This document shows, piece by piece, positions 58,059 through 64,000 of a stretch of 64,000 nucleotides of DNA. Where the stretch lies: NCBI GenBank assembly GCA_000151295.1, contig GG745359.1:228617-292616 (forward strand), written 5' to 3'. The stretch comes from Allomyces macrogynus ATCC 38327 (Eukaryota > Blastocladiomycota > Blastocladiomycetes > Blastocladiales > Blastocladiaceae). The position numbers were made by a program, and so were the translations under genes. The notes under the pieces were generated by a model. That model saw nothing but the letters and a program-made list of their open reading frames with translations, had not been told where the DNA came from and made no database searches. The first letter of the stretch is position 1. Each line of letters starts with the position of its first letter.

Positions 58059-58783
58059 TGGGCTAAGAGAGGACGAGGGAGCGCGGGCGAGTGAGGGTTG
58101 CGCACGGAGGGTAGTTTGGAGGAAATACACGAGGCTTGAAGGCGATCCGGTCGGCGTGTTGATTGCGCGAGGGCGGCGAGGGGTAGCGGTTCCGTGACGG
58201 TTGGACGGAGCTGCTCCAACGTGCCGTGGGCGAGTTGTCGACAGGGCCTCGTAAGACCTGCAACCACAATGAGGTTTCGAAAGTATTGGCATTCCCTTTT
58301 CACGTTCCAAGTACAAGCGGTGGGGCGAAGGTGATTGTTGAGTAAAAATGCTGTGGCGGGAAAATGAAAGTGTTGCGCCCCACGCGCACATCAAAGAAAG
58401 GAAGGCAGGTGAACGAGACGCGCCTGCGAGCGACGTGGACGAGGGAAGCAGAGCAGGACGACGCCAGGCGAGGAAACCGACCGGCCGAGGAGGAAGGGGA
58501 GGGAGCAGCAGCAAATGGATCCAAAGAATGGTGCACGATTGCAATCAATTAGACAAGTTGGCGTTTGCGGGGGAATGCGACGACGAAAACGACCAAACAA
58601 AATGGGGAAACGGAGAACGAAAACGCGACACCAGCACTTGAGGAACCGATCAGGCAGCAACAAACACCCCTCTCCCCATCCAAGCGGCATCGGCGACGAC
58701 ACGGCGAGCGACCCTCGTGCGACGCGATCGCGCACACACGCGCGCGAACACCCACCCACCTTGGACGGCAAACAACAGCGCGC
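58059..58783. other. intergenic region between convergent genes
   Basis: About 0.7 kb between the 3' ends of the gankyrin and beta-tubulin genes. Purine-rich; no supported gene or repeat. Confidence 0.5.
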
Positions 58784-60854
<2,071 letters not shown>

Positions 60855-61685
60855 GGTGAAGGAAAGAGTTGCGGTTGGGCGGGAGAAGAGACGCGACGGC
60901 GGTTGCGGTCGCGGTTCAAGAAGGGGGTGGCGGGCGAGCCAGGGTGCTTTTGAGAGGCGCTGTGCAAATGCAAACCTGTAGTGGCCCTTGACCGTTCGCC
61001 GACGTTGGCGGCGGCGTGCGGTGGCGAACCGGCGCGCGCCGCGCTTGCAGATCAACGCGTGGGCTGCCACACCTGTCACCGCGGAGGCTGCGCGGCGCGT
61101 GACCGGCCAGGGGTGCCGCAAGGGCCGCCACCTCCAAATCGCCGCGCCGACTGCTGGGATCGCAAATCCCGGCGCTCCACGTGCTCTTTTCGCGCCTTGC
61201 GCAGTGATGGGCGAAACTCGGAAACCTGGCTGACACCTGGCTGAAACCTGGCCGCGGGACGGGCTGAAACGCTGCGAGACAGACAGGCCCATGCGCTGGC
61301 GAACCGCCGTGACCAGCTCGGCGCGAGGCGCGCGACTTGGCCGGTCCTCCCACCAGCGGTCACAACGACGACGGCGCCCGTCCCAGCGGCCATCAGGCGA
61401 CCTGCTCCACGCGACTGCCCACGACTACCAGCACTCCCGCCAGCGCCGTGCGCTGTTGCGCTTCGCCGGCTCCAGTTCCCATCGGCCGCGCATTTGCCAC
61501 CACGCCACATCTCTGCATCAAGGCCACACCCGGATCAAGGCCACACCCGGCTCAAGGCCATCCAACACCGACGACGCGCCCCTGGACCGGCTCGACTCTC
61601 CGCGCCGCTCCGCTCTCTCGCACGCTTCGTCGCGCTCTCGCTCGCTCGTCACGCCCCCACCAACGGCACCCGCCACGGCACGACG
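60855..61685. other. divergent intergenic region with tandem repeat
   Basis: About 0.8 kb between the beta-tubulin start and the DUF707 gene. Contains the 17-bp repeat listed next and repeated GAAACCTGGC-type words near 61217-61250. Frames here are chance-like. Confidence 0.5.
61517..61562. repeat. 17-bp tandem repeat, 2.7 copies
   Basis: ATCAAGGCCACACCCGG occurs at 61517-61533 and 61534-61550, then a partial, altered third copy to 61562. It sits about 125 bases upstream of the DUF707 start and could be within its 5' untranslated region. Confidence 0.85.
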
Positions 61686-63422
61686 ATGACCCTGCTCCCG
61701 CACTCTTCGTCGTCCAAGCGCGGCGAGTACGCGGCCGTCCCCGGCGGCACCGTCGGCGGCTCTGGCTCCGCAGCCGCCACCGCCTCGCTCGCGGCCGCGA
61801 CCGTCTCGGCGCACGCGCGCGACTGGTACGCGCAACTGCGCGCGCGGCGCCCATTCGCCCTTCTGCAACTCGTGCTCGCCGTCATGGCCGTGATTGGCAC
61901 CGCCTACTGGATCCGCATCTGGGACAAGCCGGCCGCCTACCCGACCGTCACGCACCGGCTGCTCATGACTCCACCGACGGGGGCCTTCAGCTTTGCCGAG
62001 CGCGAGCCGGGCAACCTCGAGCGGATTGCCAACGGGATCGCCCCGCGCGACCCGCCGCTCGCGCGGAAACCTGGCCTTTTGGCGGTGCCCGTTGGCCTCA
62101 AGTCCAAGAAGGCGATGCGGCCCATCTTGGAGCTGTTTGACAAGGAAGGGTTCGACATTATTCTGTTCCACTACGACGACGCGTCCTGGGCCGACGTGCC
62201 AGGGTACGACCGATGGACGGCCGTGCGCGCGCTCCGACAGACCAAGTACTGGTACGCCAAGCGGTTCCTGACGCCGCTCGTTGTCGACAATTACGATTAC
62301 CTATTCCTGTGGGACGATGATGTCGGCTTGCCCGACGGCTGGTCGCCGACCAAGTTCCTGCAACTGCTCAAGGACTATGACCTGCACGTCGCGCAACCCG
62401 CCCTGCTCAAGGGCCTGCGCGATAACTGGCAGCGCGACATTGTCAAGTTCCACAACACGTCAGCGGTCCGTTCCGGCGCGTCGATTGGCCGGTTTTCGAA
62501 TTTCGTGGAAGTCATGTTCCCCGTGTTTTCGCGCGCCGCCTGGCCGTGCGCGTGGCGGCTGTTGCCGTTTGACGGCGTCTCGTTCTGGGGTGTCGATAAC
62601 GCGTGGTACCCCGTGTGTTCCGCGCACGGCATGTGCCGGTTCGCGATTATTGACGCGATGCCCGTCGAACACAACGACCTGCGCCTGCTCCAGCAAGACG
62701 TCGGCACCAACATGTACGAGATTGGCTACTACGAGCGGCTCATTCGCAACACGTGCGCCGCCATGAAGGCCGACGACGACCGCGAGGCCGCGGCGAAACG
62801 GTCCGGTGGGGTGCCTGCGGCGCCGCCCGCGTCGGAAGTCCGGCCCAAGCAGGTGAACGTCTACGACGACCCGGATACCCCGCCGCTCCCGTCGGCCGAC
62901 GACGCGGAAAAGGCACGTGCGGCCAAAGCCGCACGCGACAAGGCTCTCGAAGACCGTGCGCGGAAAGAGCACAAGACGGTGCCCGAACTGCTCGACGAAC
63001 TCGACGACGATGGGCTTGCCGCGCTCACCAAGGACGCGGACGAGGCGGCCGCCGCGGATATGGCCCTGCAAGTGGAGCCGTGGGGCGCAACGCCCGAAGT
63101 CCGCGCCGTCTGCAAGTACTGGGAAAAGACGGATTTCGCGTCCGGGTTCCAGGCGTTTTATTCGATTCGTCCGCTGACCAAGGCCGACAAGGAGAACCCG
63201 TTGACGTGCCCCGAACAGGAGTTTTGGCCCGAGGGGACCGTGAATTTGCCGTGGTGGGCCGACCAGCGGCAGTCGCCGGCTGACGCGCGCAAGCATCCGC
63301 CGCCGCCGCGGACCGGGTACTGGTTGGCACGTGACGAGGAGCTGGCGCGCGTGCGCGCGATCAAGCAGCGCGAGGTCGAGGAGCGCGCCAAGAATGGCGG
63401 CAAGTTCAAGGGTTCGTGGTAG
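61686..63422 (+). CDS. DUF707-family type II membrane protein, putative glycosyltransferase
   Basis: Single exon, 578 residues from the ATG at 61686. The frame is open further upstream to 61494, but that extension is Arg/Pro/His-rich and contains the 17-bp repeat, so the inner start is preferred. A signal anchor is at about residues 60-78 (LLQLVLAVMAVIGTAYWI), giving a Golgi-type type II topology. The conserved core reads FDIILFHYDDASWADV, ALRQTKYWYAKRFL, YDYLFLWDDDVGL (a DxD-like acidic cluster), VEVMFPVFSRAAW and GVDNAWYPVC. DUF707 proteins are best known from plants and are predicted glycosyltransferases without proven substrate. A charged low-complexity insert (about 375-470) precedes a short C-terminal region. 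Confidence 0.8.
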   Translation: MTLLPHSSSSKRGEYAAVPGGTVGGSGSAAATASLAAATVSAHARDWYAQLRARRPFALLQLVLAVMAVIGTAYWIRIWDKPAAYPTVTHRLLMTPPTGAFSFAEREPGNLERIANGIAPRDPPLARKPGLLAVPVGLKSKKAMRPILELFDKEGFDIILFHYDDASWADVPGYDRWTAVRALRQTKYWYAKRFLTPLVVDNYDYLFLWDDDVGLPDGWSPTKFLQLLKDYDLHVAQPALLKGLRDNWQRDIVKFHNTSAVRSGASIGRFSNFVEVMFPVFSRAAWPCAWRLLPFDGVSFWGVDNAWYPVCSAHGMCRFAIIDAMPVEHNDLRLLQQDVGTNMYEIGYYERLIRNTCAAMKADDDREAAAKRSGGVPAAPPASEVRPKQVNVYDDPDTPPLPSADDAEKARAAKAARDKALEDRARKEHKTVPELLDELDDDGLAALTKDADEAAAADMALQVEPWGATPEVRAVCKYWEKTDFASGFQAFYSIRPLTKADKENPLTCPEQEFWPEGTVNLPWWADQRQSPADARKHPPPPRTGYWLARDEELARVRAIKQREVEERAKNGGKFKGSW

Positions 63423-64000
63423 TCGACCAATGGTAGTCGATTGGGTTGGTTTGGTTGACTTGGTTTTGTTTTTTTTTTTTTTGCTGTTTGGTTTGAGAGC
63501 TTGCGTTCGTTTTGGTTCTCTGGGATGGGCGGCGCGCACAAGAAGGGCTCCGGCATTCGGGCCCACCTGTCTTGGGACAGGCATACACAACAAAGATTCT
63601 TTTTTCTTCAGGCATGACGGAACGTGAGCGAAGCGAGGACGCCGTCGACTGATCCGCCGGGGTCCGCGGCGTCGGTTCGGCCGGACCAGCGCAGGGACTT
63701 AAGCGCTGCCAGCGCTGCCGTCGGCTCCTCTCGAAAATACGCTGGTCGCGTCTCGCGCATGATATTTGACTCGCACGTGCGCCTGCGGGACAAGACCAGA
63801 AACGAACGGGGCCACTTCCTTCGTCATCGCTCCTCGTTACTTTCACGACTCGAGCACGCAGCGCTGGCCGCCGCGAGCCGCAGCAAACGACTCGCTGCAA
63901 TCCGATCCCGCCCCTGCTTCGAGCACTCGGCCGCTCGTGCCGTCCTCCAGTCCAACCGATCCGCACCCGATCCGTGCCGTGGCCTGGCACAACTCCGCGA
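63423..64000. other. window-end region without supported gene
   Basis: Starts with T-rich sequence (T run near 63468-63482) that suits the DUF707 terminator. The remainder has only chance-like frames; the 5' part of another gene may lie beyond the window. Confidence 0.5.

Noticed and set aside
61494..61685. N-terminal extension of the DUF707 protein
   Set aside because: Although in frame, it contains the 17-bp repeat and His/Arg/Pro-rich chance sequence. The ATG at 61686 leads directly to a normal cytoplasmic tail and signal anchor.

Overview
This is a GC-rich, intron-rich eukaryotic window. The gene set and architecture point to a fungus. It carries a fused GATase-CPSase-ATCase pyrimidine protein with a vestigial dihydroorotase region, the fungal-type mitoribosomal protein mL60, a BRE1 RING ligase, a PER33/TMEM33-type protein and a type I metacaspase. 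The beta-tubulin ends in an acidic tail resembling the axonemal EGEF-type tail. The window also holds PPP1R21-like and UBAP1-like genes, which I would not expect in yeasts or most filamentous fungi. Together these suggest a flagellated early-diverging (zoosporic) fungus, possibly Blastocladiomycota; the phylum is inference. Introns are mostly 50-100 nt, with GT(A/G)NG donors and YAG acceptors. For most genes I could join exons to one continuous frame ending at a normal stop, so many coordinates and protein lengths below come from explicit splicing by eye.

Layout. 1-2600: an AT-richer accessory stretch with decayed reading frames and a long imperfect inverted repeat. 2609-9170: kelch-type membrane protein (-), phosphomannomutase (-), metacaspase (+). 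9171-10550: retroelement debris, including what looks like the 3' end of a Ty3/gypsy pol gene, a polypurine tract and an LTR start. 10652-17725: an unrecognised gene (+), an F-box/WD40 gene (-) and a PP2C phosphatase (+). 17726-23119: spliceosome-disassembly G-patch protein TFIP11/Ntr1 (-), a decayed folylpolyglutamate synthase (+), a TMEM70-family mitochondrial protein (-) and mL60 (+). 23601-31872: BRE1 (-), a UBAP1-like ESCRT-I candidate (-) and a PMS1/PMS2-type MutL (+). 33387-40062: an unrecognised acidic protein (+), a 100-N assembly gap, PER33/TMEM33 (-) and a PPP1R21-like coiled-coil protein (+).

40309-48549 is a tandem array of three related cytochrome P450 genes with the same four-exon layout. 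The first two are intact and the third is a clear pseudogene that has lost its haem-ligand cysteine. 49022-63422: the 2158-residue CAD/URA2 polypeptide (-), a gankyrin-type ankyrin protein (+, 8 exons), beta-tubulin (-) and a DUF707 type II membrane protein (+).

Most genes are unrelated housekeeping genes in no operon-like order. The exceptions are the P450 tandem array and closely spaced divergent pairs that could share promoters (TMEM70/mL60, UBAP1-like/PMS1, CAD/gankyrin). I found no CRISPR array, rRNA gene, convincing functional tRNA or viral gene. No obviously new biological system is visible. The most informative signals are the P450 duplication and decay series, the folate-gene relic, the shrunken dihydroorotase region, the retroelement terminus and the trafficking genes.
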